From Candidatus Berkelbacteria bacterium (GTDB taxonomy: Bacteria > Patescibacteriota > UBA1384 > VFKW01): 9,094 nucleotides of DNA. The notes below the pieces were generated by a model. That model worked only from the letters and a program-made list of their open reading frames with translations, was not told where the DNA came from and did not search any database. The position numbers and the translations under genes were made by a program. Shown here piece after piece: positions 1 to 6,035 of the stretch; position 1 is the first letter of the stretch; every line of letters begins with the position of its first letter. The stretch covers positions 1-9,094 of the forward strand of contig VFKW01000187.1 in assembly GCA_009885355.1 (NCBI GenBank), in the 5' to 3' direction.

Positions 1-265
1 ATTTTCTTAAGGTATAAATTTTTGAACTCCATGGAGAATAGTTTCTGGATACTTTCTGTATTGTCAAAACGGTATTCTCGTAGTCGTGCAGTTCGTTTTG
101 GTACAGATACAGTGCCATTGCAATGGCAGCATTTACTTCTCCTGACATTTCTTCATCAATTTCAAAAGCGTAATCAGTATCAAGTTCCAATCCATGCTCT
201 TGTAATTTTTGACATGCTTCAAAAGTCCTTGCTTCGTGTTCTTGACAGTTAGTTTCCTGCTCCAT
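1..265 (-). CDS. Small acidic protein, possible OadG/gamma-like decarboxylase subunit (partial)
   Basis: The reading frame is open from an ATG at 265 to the window edge, giving at least 88 residues beginning MEQETNCQEHEARTFEAC; the 3' end is outside the window. An AAGGAG Shine-Dalgarno sits 5 nt before the ATG and overlaps the TAA of the upstream gene, so translation is probably coupled. The N-terminal half is acidic and Glu/Gln-rich. From about residue 44 it reads VNAAIAMALYLYQNEL, then SPWSSKIYTLRK. That spacing of an Ala/Ile helix, a short linker and an SPW...R tail recalls the C-terminal part of gamma subunits of sodium-pump decarboxylases (oxaloacetate or methylmalonyl-CoA decarboxylase), where the tail usually reads like W-x-x-A-G-R. 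The usual N-terminal membrane helix is absent, so this may be only a soluble relative. It is the fifth gene of the swivel-protein operon. The gene is well supported; the family assignment is weak. Confidence 0.6.
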   Translation of the reverse strand, partial: MEQETNCQEHEARTFEACQKLQEHGLELDTDYAFEIDEEMSGEVNAAIAMALYLYQNELHDYENTVLTIQKVSRNYSPWSSKIYTLRK

Positions 266-274
266 TTTTACTCC

Positions 275-1147
275 TTATTTATTTTGATTGCCATTTATCC
301 ATGCGGCAGCGAATAAAATATGATTATAGTAATCTTGCTCACTTTGACTCGTATCTTCATACGGAATTTTTAAGGCCATTCTCGGTCCGGCAAGTAATTT
401 TGCACCACCTAAAAAGAAAGCTCCTCTGAACATTGCATTACCCATCGGACCTTCGGCGACACAGATAATATCACAATTATCTTTAACGGCATGCTCAACA
501 TGGATCTCATAATTTTTAGCTTCAAAGCCTTTGTCTTGATAGTATTTGACTAATTTTTCGGCACTTTCCCAAGTTTTATAACTCCACAAAGTGTCTTCGT
601 TTTCGACCGTAGTTTTTTTATAATTTGCTTCGCGAATGGAAGTCAGAAAACCGAGCTTTGGTTTATCATAACCAAAGCTAGCTAAGAATTTTATAGATGA
701 ATCAGTCCAATAAATTTTTTCCTGATCATTGCGACCCCAGACAGTGCTGCCGGGACCGAGAATAAAAACATTGCCGTTAATGTCTTCCATTACGCAAGGA
801 TTTTGAATACGAGCTTCATTTTCGGCCATGCCAACAGCATATTTTGCCATCAGTTTTCGAAGCAGCCCATGTTCTTCGACATTACCCCTGACAACGCCTT
901 CGACTTCACCTTTTTCAATAATCTCGACCATTTTATCATGAATTTCAGTCATATCAGGGCCGACTTCAATACTCTCAACACCTTCAACTGGAGCGCCGAC
1001 GACGACCAGATCAGCGATTTCTTTTTGAGCTCTGCGAATGCTTTCAGCAATATTTTCATTCATTCGACCTTGATAGAGACCAATCATGATCTTTGGACGA
1101 CGTTTTTTAGCTAGGGATTCGACTTTTTGTTTAAAATCGTTTAGCAT
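275..1147 (-). CDS. Phosphate acetyl/butyryltransferase-fold protein, MtxX-like
   Basis: This 290-residue soluble protein looks like the phosphotransacetylase/phosphate butyryltransferase fold, whose members move acyl groups between CoA and phosphate. The N-terminal half alternates strands and helices (ADLVVVGAP near residue 47, EGVVRGNV near 83). Residues 232-251 carry a glycine-rich EGPMGNAMFRGAFFLGGAKL, which matches the PNxxxGNxxxK...GGAK region of Pta/Ptb in spacing, followed by AGPR. The tail with YEDTS (263-267) differs from the SRADS ending of true Pta/Ptb and recalls MtxX, the methanogen protein annotated as a putative methyltransferase (methanogenesis marker 4). So an acyltransferase reaction is not assured. 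No acetate-kinase-like gene lies beside it. The start ATG is 1 nt after the TAA of the preceding gene, and its AAGGAG lies inside that gene's last codons. The fold call is fairly good, the exact function unknown. Confidence 0.75.
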   Translation of the reverse strand: MLNDFKQKVESLAKKRRPKIMIGLYQGRMNENIAESIRRAQKEIADLVVVGAPVEGVESIEVGPDMTEIHDKMVEIIEKGEVEGVVRGNVEEHGLLRKLMAKYAVGMAENEARIQNPCVMEDINGNVFILGPGSTVWGRNDQEKIYWTDSSIKFLASFGYDKPKLGFLTSIREANYKKTTVENEDTLWSYKTWESAEKLVKYYQDKGFEAKNYEIHVEHAVKDNCDIICVAEGPMGNAMFRGAFFLGGAKLLAGPRMALKIPYEDTSQSEQDYYNHILFAAAWINGNQNK

Positions 1148-1148
1148 G

Positions 1149-2144
1149 TTACTCCTTATTTTTGATTAATTTTACAACACCATTTTTGAAATCAATTTCA
1201 ACTTCATCACCATGATGAATATTATTTATCAAGTGTCTGATCCCGACAATACAAGGCAGCTTAAGTTCTCTTGCGACAATGGCGGCATGACAAGTAATGC
1301 TTCCACCTTCAGTTAATAAAGCTCTTGCATTATAAGCATAGTGAGTTTCAGCCGGGCCAAAATGACTAAAAACGTAAATTAACTTTTCATTTGATCGTAT
1401 ATTTTCTTCATTTGATTCGGGACAAGCCACTTTTCCTCTGATTTTTTCATCTATTTTAAATGCTGTAAATCCTTTAAGTATTTCAATTTTTGGATCTTGA
1501 GAGTCTACTGTTGTAAGTAATTCAGGATAAGCTTTTTTAATAATCTCATCAAAAATGACGATTGTTTTTTCGGCCCTTGATTCCACACCTTTGAGTCCGA
1601 GCTGCCGTGCTTTTTTTATTATTTTTTCATAAATTTTTATACGAGCTTGATATCTTTGAAGATTGGCATAATAATAATCCATAATTTCTTGGGGAGTTTT
1701 TTGTAAATAATACTCGCACAGTGAAAGTCTACGTCTAATATATTTATCCATGGTTTCGATATTAATTTGTTTATCGTTAAGCCTTAAATAAGTAGGGTTT
1801 TGCTTGATTAAGTCGAGAGTACCATCATCAGTGGAATCAGGCCAAAAATCGATGCCAATTTTATATTTATCTTGAGTAGATAAATATTGCTCAAGATAGA
1901 TACTACCCGATGGTGGAATAATAGAACGGTTTTTTGTTTTTTCCGACCAAGGCAATTTTTCTTTGTCTAGATGAACACTAATGTCTTTAGAAACCTGATC
2001 GGGAGAATCAAAGACACCTTCAAAATAAAGGGAAACATTTTTTCCAATCATCCAATCCGTCTTTTGGAACCCAAATTTTTCCATTAGATCGGCAATAGCT
2101 AGGACGGCATGATTAATCTCTGATTCACTTTGAAAATTACTCAT
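1149..2144 (-). CDS. Stand-alone phosphohistidine swivel protein with possible nucleotidyltransferase-like N-terminus
   Basis: This 331-residue protein has three parts. Residues 240-331 are a PEP-utilising mobile (swivel) domain: GGSITCHAAIVAREL places the phospho-accepting histidine at 286, within the GGxT(S/C)HAA pattern of PEP synthase and PPDK. Residues 145-210 are helical and Lys/Tyr-rich. Residues 10-105 recall a nucleotidyltransferase fold: a helix, then YFEGVF...SKDISVHLDKEKLPW (40-66) and YKIGIDFW (94-101), similar in layout to NTase strands carrying DxD and a later D. The second Asp of DxD is Ser56, so activity is doubtful. There is no ATP-grasp domain or PEP barrel. I chose the ATG at 2144, which overlaps the previous stop by 8 nt (ATGAGTAA) and has GGAGG just upstream; an in-frame ATG at 2174 would add ten residues. 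It is the shortest and most divergent of the three swivel proteins here. Confidence 0.8.
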   Translation of the reverse strand: MSNFQSESEINHAVLAIADLMEKFGFQKTDWMIGKNVSLYFEGVFDSPDQVSKDISVHLDKEKLPWSEKTKNRSIIPPSGSIYLEQYLSTQDKYKIGIDFWPDSTDDGTLDLIKQNPTYLRLNDKQINIETMDKYIRRRLSLCEYYLQKTPQEIMDYYYANLQRYQARIKIYEKIIKKARQLGLKGVESRAEKTIVIFDEIIKKAYPELLTTVDSQDPKIEILKGFTAFKIDEKIRGKVACPESNEENIRSNEKLIYVFSHFGPAETHYAYNARALLTEGGSITCHAAIVARELKLPCIVGIRHLINNIHHGDEVEIDFKNGVVKLIKNKE

Positions 2145-3570
2145 ATTCCTCCATTTTTCTAATCTTGCCTTCATTCGTATCTACCTCGACCATATCACCA
2201 TCTTTTAAAACTTTGGTGGCGATTTTGGTGGCGACTATACAAGGGATGCCGAGCTCTCTGGACACGATGGCGACGTGGGATGTCATGCCACCTTCGTCGG
2301 TGATGATGGCGGAGGCTTTTCGCATGGCGACGATGAAGTCGGGGGAGGTCATGGGGGCGACTAAAATATCACCGTTTTGCATTTTTGAAGTGTCTTTTGG
2401 TGAAAAGAGTAAACAGACTTTTCCAGTTATATTGCTATGACCGCGACTGACCACTACCCCTTTTATTTGATGGGCATTATCTGTAATTTTATGCTCAAGA
2501 TAAGGTAAAATGTATTGGCTGGCTTGATTGCCTTCCATTTCACTAACACCTTCTTGGCGATGATAATAGAGAATATAACTTTTTTTACGATTTGCGACGT
2601 CGATTTGCTGATTGTGTTTCAATAGATCGGTGATTTCGAATTGACGATAATAGGTAAGATCGTCAAAATTGATATTTTTACGACTGGCAGTTTCATTTAA
2701 AAATTGAGTCAGAATGTGATTGATGATAAAAATATATTTCTTTCGAAGATCTTGCCACCAGATACTAAAAGATAATTTATGAGCAAGCTCGACTAAATCT
2801 TTTGGTAATTGATATTTATTTATAATATCAGATTTTGATTGTTTTATTTCATTTATATAGCAATCAATTTTGGAGATTTTTTTTCTGGCGACTTGTTCAT
2901 CGATTTGATCCAATTCATGTTTAAAAAAATCAAGATTGAGTATTTGGGTCTCGGCATAATTGTTTCTAAGCCAATAATAGTTTTGCTGATGATTGATCAG
3001 TGCTTGTTCTTTGGCTTTCAGGTCATCAATAAATATAATCTCCAATAATTCTCGCTCTTCTTTTTGGAAAAAAGAAAGATCTTCAGGAGCGCTCATTTTC
3101 TCAAAAATTTCGACAAAATTATCTTTATTCTGATTGAGAATCATATTTTTTAGCAGACGTTCGCCACCCCAATTGCTCAATTCGGGTAAAAAACCTGGAA
3201 GCCAAAAATTCAAAATGTCATGAAGAAAAGCTTGATAGACAGCGGTTAGTTCTTTATCGGAGAAATCTTTATATTCTTTGTTTTGATAGTCAATAATTTT
3301 TCGTGCAGCCTCTTGCCAGCTTTTGTACTCTCGGACAAGTTGCGACTCATTTAAAATGTATTTTTTAAATAAATTTTCACCTTCATTATATAAATCTTCA
3401 TTGTCGCCGATGAAAGTAATTTTTTCATCTTTAAAATAGCCAATCAAATCTGGCCAAGTGCCATTATAGTGTTTTGGGAAAATTTCAAAAGAATAGGTAA
3501 AGCCGTCTATATAAATAGGCTTGCCGTCAATCGGTCCCCATTTAAATAATTCTTTATTTGGGTCAATCAT
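2137..3570 (-). CDS. Stand-alone phosphohistidine swivel protein (helical domain plus PEP-utiliser mobile domain)
   Basis: This protein has 477 residues. About 1-60 form a small mixed domain (FTYSFEIFPKHYNGTWPDL). About 60-350 are helical, with the motif SFFQKEERELLEI (166-178) and HQQNYYWLRNNY (194-205), as seen in the middle of CPR dikinase-like proteins. Residues 385-477 are the swivel domain: GDILVAPMTSPDF, then TDEGGMTSHVAIVSRELGIP, with the catalytic-type histidine at 432. The enzymes that normally own this domain (PEP synthase, PPDK, rifampin phosphotransferase) pass phosphate from an ATP-grasp domain through this histidine. Neither an ATP-grasp domain nor a PEP/pyruvate barrel is present, so a partner must supply the phosphate. 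The ATG has AAGGTG 5 nt upstream and lies 12 nt after the previous gene. It aligns along nearly its full length with the next gene upstream, so the two are tandem paralogues. The last ~200 bp are clearly more GC-rich than the rest of the gene. Confidence 0.85.
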   Translation of the reverse strand: MIDPNKELFKWGPIDGKPIYIDGFTYSFEIFPKHYNGTWPDLIGYFKDEKITFIGDNEDLYNEGENLFKKYILNESQLVREYKSWQEAARKIIDYQNKEYKDFSDKELTAVYQAFLHDILNFWLPGFLPELSNWGGERLLKNMILNQNKDNFVEIFEKMSAPEDLSFFQKEERELLEIIFIDDLKAKEQALINHQQNYYWLRNNYAETQILNLDFFKHELDQIDEQVARKKISKIDCYINEIKQSKSDIINKYQLPKDLVELAHKLSFSIWWQDLRKKYIFIINHILTQFLNETASRKNINFDDLTYYRQFEITDLLKHNQQIDVANRKKSYILYYHRQEGVSEMEGNQASQYILPYLEHKITDNAHQIKGVVVSRGHSNITGKVCLLFSPKDTSKMQNGDILVAPMTSPDFIVAMRKASAIITDEGGMTSHVAIVSRELGIPCIVATKIATKVLKDGDMVEVDTNEGKIRKMEEYE

Positions 3571-3582
3571 TTCTTCACCTTA

Positions 3583-5010
3583 TTATGATACTAGGATCTT
3601 CACCAATCCATGGTTTGCTTTTACCTCGACCATCATACCATCTTTTATGATTTTTGTTGCAACTTTGGTGCCGATCACGGCCGGGATATTTAATTCTCTT
3701 GCGACAATAGCAGCGTGGCAAGTAATACCGCCTTCGTCGGTGACAATGGCGGCGACTTTGCGCAAGATGGGCATGAATTCTGGGCGAGTCATTGAAGTGA
3801 CCAAAATATCTCCGTCTTGTACCTTGGAAAATTCGGAAATGCCTTTACAAATAACCGCCCGACCAATGACAGAACCGCCGTTGGCAATCATTCCACGAAT
3901 TTCATCAGTTATTTTGTGATTGCTTTTGTTTTCCATCTGAGAACAAATCTTTCTATATTCAGGACCGCTGATAACCAATTCATCAGTTCCGTTTAAATAA
4001 TAATATGAACCGTCATATCTTTCGACTAATTTTTCTTTTAATCCTTTTTTATCTAGAGATGAAAACTGGCGCAGTTCATGTAAAGTCATATGCTCAACAA
4101 GTTTTACATCTACATTTAGACGTCTAGCAATCTCAGTATTAATTTTGGAGAAATAATGGATTGTTTTTAAAATATTTGCTTTTCTTTCATCCCTCCAGAC
4201 GGTCGAAAGTGCCAAAATGTCAGCTAACTGCTTGGTTTTTTGAGAAATATTTAATTCTTTCGTAAGCTGGATTTTCTCTTCATCTGAAACGATTTGCTCT
4301 TTTTTTAAATAATTTATTTGGGCCATTCGTTTGCGGAAAAAATCGAGGTCAATCTCCTGGGGTCCAAAGTAACTATTTTGTATCCAGAAGTATTTTTTGA
4401 GATGTTTTTGTAATTCGATTTCTTGTTTTTCCGGGCTGAGCGCGGCAATTTTCCGTAATTCATCTTCTTCTTGAGCTATAAATGAATATTGATTAGGTGA
4501 TGTTAATTTTAAGAAATATTCATTCATTTGAGAGCCGTTTTGAATTTCTTGCTCAAGACTTTGTCTAAATTCTGACTCGCCTTTAAAACTTATAGACTCA
4601 ATAATATGGGCTAGACCGACGGAATCTGACTGAGCTATTTCGATCTTATTTACATATTCTTCAAGAGTTTCGTTAGTAAGTAATGAAAAATCTGTGTTAT
4701 CGATTTGTTGGAAGAATTTTTTATGTCTTGAGAAAATCTCTTCATATTTATTTTTGATATTTATTATGTAATCGGAATTATTGAGGATTTTTTGCTTGAT
4801 AATTTGCCAAACTTTAATTAAATCGTCTTCAATATAGTGCATTTCGACATAGCCATTTTTAGTTTGAAAATAATATTCTTGGTAGCGATAGCCTAATTGT
4901 TCTACCATGCGAAAGCCGCTGTAAGCGGCGGCGATGATATAAATAGCCACGCCGCTGCCAGCTTGGGAATATAATTTTTTTGAAGTTATGGAATTAAATT
5001 TATCATTCAT
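3583..5010 (-). CDS. Stand-alone phosphohistidine swivel protein, first gene of the operon
   Basis: This protein has 475 residues. The N-terminal ~60 residues (SGVAIYIIAAAYSGFRMVEQ) form a mixed, partly hydrophobic domain. A long helical region (60-350) includes SFIAQEEDELRKIA (176-189) and HLKKYFWIQNSYF (203-215), the same landmarks as in the neighbouring 477-residue protein. The C-terminal swivel domain (about 380-475) has GDILVTSMTRPEFMP and TDEGGITCHAAIVARELNIP with histidine 432. No ATP-grasp or PEP-binding barrel is present, so it cannot complete a PEP synthase or PPDK cycle alone. The layout, a helical domain followed by a C-terminal histidine domain, resembles the last two-thirds of rifampin phosphotransferase-type dikinases, although this is inference. 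I use the ATG at 5010: AAGAGG lies 6 nt upstream, whereas a TTG at 5034 overlaps the -10 box and would not be transcribed. The hydrophobic stretch at 20-31 is too short to be called a membrane segment. Confidence 0.85.
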   Translation of the reverse strand: MNDKFNSITSKKLYSQAGSGVAIYIIAAAYSGFRMVEQLGYRYQEYYFQTKNGYVEMHYIEDDLIKVWQIIKQKILNNSDYIINIKNKYEEIFSRHKKFFQQIDNTDFSLLTNETLEEYVNKIEIAQSDSVGLAHIIESISFKGESEFRQSLEQEIQNGSQMNEYFLKLTSPNQYSFIAQEEDELRKIAALSPEKQEIELQKHLKKYFWIQNSYFGPQEIDLDFFRKRMAQINYLKKEQIVSDEEKIQLTKELNISQKTKQLADILALSTVWRDERKANILKTIHYFSKINTEIARRLNVDVKLVEHMTLHELRQFSSLDKKGLKEKLVERYDGSYYYLNGTDELVISGPEYRKICSQMENKSNHKITDEIRGMIANGGSVIGRAVICKGISEFSKVQDGDILVTSMTRPEFMPILRKVAAIVTDEGGITCHAAIVARELNIPAVIGTKVATKIIKDGMMVEVKANHGLVKILVS

Positions 5011-5033
5011 ATTTTGCCTCTTTTTATGGTTCA

Positions 5034-5062
5034 ATTATATCTGAATAGGAAGTAGTTTGCAA
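5034..5062 (-). promoter_or_regulatory. Sigma-70-type promoter of the swivel-protein operon
   Basis: On the minus strand TTGCAA (5057-5062) is followed by a 17-bp spacer and a perfect TATAAT (5034-5039). Transcription should start near 5027, leaving a leader of about 16 nt that contains the AAGAGG ribosome-binding site. No other strong promoter is seen within the next 5 kb, which fits one operon of five genes. Confidence 0.75.
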
Positions 5063-5079
5063 TGTAGATGATTATTTTA

Positions 5080-5113
5080 GAAGAAAATAGCCCGGCCTTT
5101 TTAAGGCTGGGCT
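5080..5113 (-). terminator. Rho-independent terminator after the small unknown gene
   Basis: An 11-bp stem (5089-5099 with 5103-5113, loop of 3, one A-C mismatch on the minus strand) is followed on that strand by a T-rich ATTTTCTTC. It lies 16 nt past the stop at 5130 and just before the promoter of the next operon, separating the two units. On the plus strand the stem is followed by GAAGAAGG, so it would not terminate in that direction. Confidence 0.75.
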
Positions 5114-5129
5114 GAAGAAGGACGGGGAG

Positions 5130-5456
5130 TTATGAGTTCTGGATATTTGACTTGGGGTCTGGGACACGGAGGCAGAAAAGGTATTTGTTTGGATTGTCTG
5201 GATCGACAGGGCTGGGCTCTTTCCAGTCGCAGACTTGCCAAGTGATGAGCAGAAATTTCGAAGATATATAATCGAAGATGGCCTTGGTATCGCATCCCAG
5301 ACAATTATCGATTTTCAACGAAATCTCGAAATACTCACCTGGTTTATGACTATGATTGTCCAGGTAATAATCGATATCCGCCTCAAGGTGCGAGGCTGCC
5401 TGACGCTCATTTAGAGTTAAATTCGACTCCAAATGATCAATAGGATGTCTGGCCAT
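5130..5456 (-). CDS. Hypothetical protein, 108 residues
   Basis: I do not recognise this protein. It starts MARHPIDHLESNLTLNER and looks soluble. An amphipathic helix (about 13-34) precedes strands such as YFEISLKI, then a CLGC pair (about 52-55), a hydrophobic stretch FLLITWQVCDW (about 68-78), a Pro/Asp turn PSPVDPDNPN and a last strand KYLFCLRV. The strand-helix pattern is compatible with a small alpha/beta fold, and the four cysteines could bind metal, but no known motif is clear. The ATG at 5456 is preceded by AAGGGGGTGATC, a near-complete complement of the 16S rRNA 3' end with 8 nt between the G run and the ATG; a GTG at 5465 falls inside that site and is unlikely as a start. It has no obvious promoter of its own between the tRNA terminator and the start, so it may depend on read-through. 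The last residues (SNIQNS) may be repeat-derived. Confidence 0.65.
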   Translation of the reverse strand: MARHPIDHLESNLTLNERQAASHLEADIDYYLDNHSHKPGEYFEISLKIDNCLGCDTKAIFDYISSKFLLITWQVCDWKEPSPVDPDNPNKYLFCLRVPDPKSNIQNS

Positions 5457-5501
5457 GATGATCACCCCCTTAAATGATGGCCTAGTTCTAAATTACTTTA
5501 T

Positions 5502-5530
5502 AAAACAAAAAAGCACAACCGTGCTTTTTT
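5502..5530 (-). terminator. Terminator of tRNA-Leu
   Basis: The hairpin AAAAAAGCAC-AACC-GTGCTTTTTT (5507-5530) begins 5 nt past the encoded CCA end of the tRNA. On the minus strand it ends in TTTTTT followed by GTTTT. The stem is symmetric and could also act on the plus strand. Confidence 0.85.
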
Positions 5531-5535
5531 GTAAA

Positions 5536-5621
5536 TGGTGCTCGGGACAGGACTTGAACCTGCATGAGTTTTACCTCACTAGCTCCTAAGGCTAGCGTGT
5601 CTACCATTTCACCACCCGAGC
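5536..5621 (-). tRNA. tRNA-Leu (anticodon UAG)
   Basis: This is a class II tRNA of 86 nt including an encoded CCA. The acceptor stem GCTCGGG pairs with CCCGAGC and the discriminator base is A. The D region reads TGGTGAAATGGTAGACAC. The anticodon stem CTAGC/GCTAG encloses the loop CTTAGGA, giving anticodon UAG, which reads CUA and, by wobble, other CUN leucine codons. The long variable arm (TGAGGTAAAACTCA) is typical of tRNA-Leu and tRNA-Ser; the anticodon and discriminator A decide for Leu. The T arm is GCAGG-TTCAAGT-CCTGT with one G-T pair. No intron is present. Confidence 0.97.
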
Positions 5622-5642
5622 ATATATGTTTCTACATAGGTA

Positions 5643-5671
5643 ATTTTACCCTATTGTTGGGGTTTTGTAAA
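5643..5671 (-). promoter_or_regulatory. Promoter of tRNA-Leu
   Basis: On the minus strand TTTACA (5666-5671), a 17-bp spacer and TAAAAT (5643-5648) match the consensus at 5 of 6 positions each. The predicted start near 5636 leaves about 15 nt of 5' leader for RNase P to remove before the tRNA 5' end at 5621. Confidence 0.75.
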
Positions 5672-5687
5672 TGGGGAGGGAGTCGAG

Positions 5688-5711
5688 CTAATAAGCTGGT
5701 AAGCTGATAAG
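5688..5711 (+). repeat. Octamer array A, three units of CTNNTAAG
   Basis: The units are CTAATAAG, CTGGTAAG and CTGATAAG. The array is inverted relative to array B: 5691-5706 is the exact reverse complement of 6012-6027 (16 bp). Confidence 0.9.
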
Positions 5712-5736
5712 AATTAAGCTGGGACGGCTGCGGCCT

Positions 5737-5761
5737 AGATTCTTCGCAGGCTCAGAATGAC
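5737..5761. repeat. Palindromic dispersed element, copy 1
   Basis: AGATTCTTCGCAGGCTCAGA followed by ATGAC has ATTCT/AGAAT arms. It resembles the element inside recG at 7659-7684 (AGATCCTGAA...TTCAGGATGAC) in length, ends and palindromic design, so the two are probably members of one dispersed family. Confidence 0.65.
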
Positions 5762-5790
5762 GAACAGAATGACATATGGAGAAAGAACCG

Positions 5791-5835
5791 ATTCCTCCAC
5801 TGCGCCTGCCTGCCGGCAGGCAGGGTCGGAATGAC
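5791..5835. repeat. Nested palindrome with 20-bp perfect core
   Basis: Outer arms ATTCC (5791-5795) and GGAAT (5828-5832, followed by GAC) enclose the perfect 20-bp palindrome CCTGCCTGCCGGCAGGCAGG at 5805-5824. The core translates as LPAGRQ, a peptide I recall as frequent in spurious CPR proteins. The shared AATGAC end links it to the element at 5737-5761. Confidence 0.75.
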
Positions 5836-5928
5836 AAGGAGAGGGAGCCGGAATATCGTTGTAGAAGTAAGTTCTCCACAGGGTCGAACAATATTAGCTT
5901 ACTGCACCCTACCGGGCACCCCTCCGGG

Positions 5929-5964
5929 CATCTGCGACATCTGCGACATCTACGCCATCTTCAG
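5929..5964 (+). repeat. 9-bp tandem repeat, four units
   Basis: CATCTGCGA occurs twice, followed by CATCTACGC and CATCTTCAG. The unit decays toward array B. No coding frame or site is evident. Confidence 0.7.
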
Positions 5965-5974
5965 CCACTTACGA

Positions 5975-6030
5975 CTTATTAGCTTATTAGCTTATTAGCT
6001 TATTAGCTTACCAGCTTACCAGCTTATCAG
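5975..6030 (+). repeat. Octamer array B, seven units of CTTANNAG
   Basis: Four units of CTTATTAG, two of CTTACCAG and one of CTTATCAG follow head to tail and end 5 bp short of the comEA stop codon. Array B is inverted relative to both A and C. The identical adjacent units suggest recent slippage. Confidence 0.95.
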
Positions 6031-6035
6031 CTGAT

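Larger units (their letters stand above)
5672..6035. other. Gene-free stretch filled with small repeats
   Basis: This 364-bp gap between tRNA-Leu and comEA holds no credible gene. It contains an octamer array at each end in opposite orientations, two imperfect palindromes ending in AATGAC, a perfect 20-bp palindrome, a 9-bp tandem repeat, and GC-rich pieces such as ACCGGGCACCCCTCCGGGCA at 5911-5930. Open frames across it encode only repeat-derived peptides (LPAGRQG, RHSEPAKNL). These parts are listed separately. Confidence 0.8.

Noticed and set aside
22..252. Plus-strand open frame of 76 codons
   Set aside because: It lies opposite a minus-strand frame with a good ribosome-binding site that continues the operon; the plus-strand peptide has no family features.
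3521..3919. Plus-strand open frame of 132 codons, and the similar one at 2165-2440
   Set aside because: Both are mirror frames of the conserved swivel domains; they look alike only because the two genes on the other strand are paralogues.
1149..5010. Fragments of one broken PEP synthase gene
   Set aside because: Each has its own start, ribosome-binding site and complete swivel domain, so they are three separate paralogues and not frameshifted pieces.
5101..5304. Minus-strand open frame of 67 codons
   Set aside because: It is out of frame within the 108-residue gene, runs through the terminator stem, and is low-complexity Pro/Arg/Ser.
5688..5982. Overlapping open frames in the repeat gap (LPAGRQG and RHSEPAKNL peptides)
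   Set aside because: They are coded by dispersed palindromes and have no ribosome-binding site; these peptides are repeat artefacts.
5975..6030. CRISPR array
   Set aside because: The 8-bp units are contiguous without spacers, so it is a simple tandem repeat.
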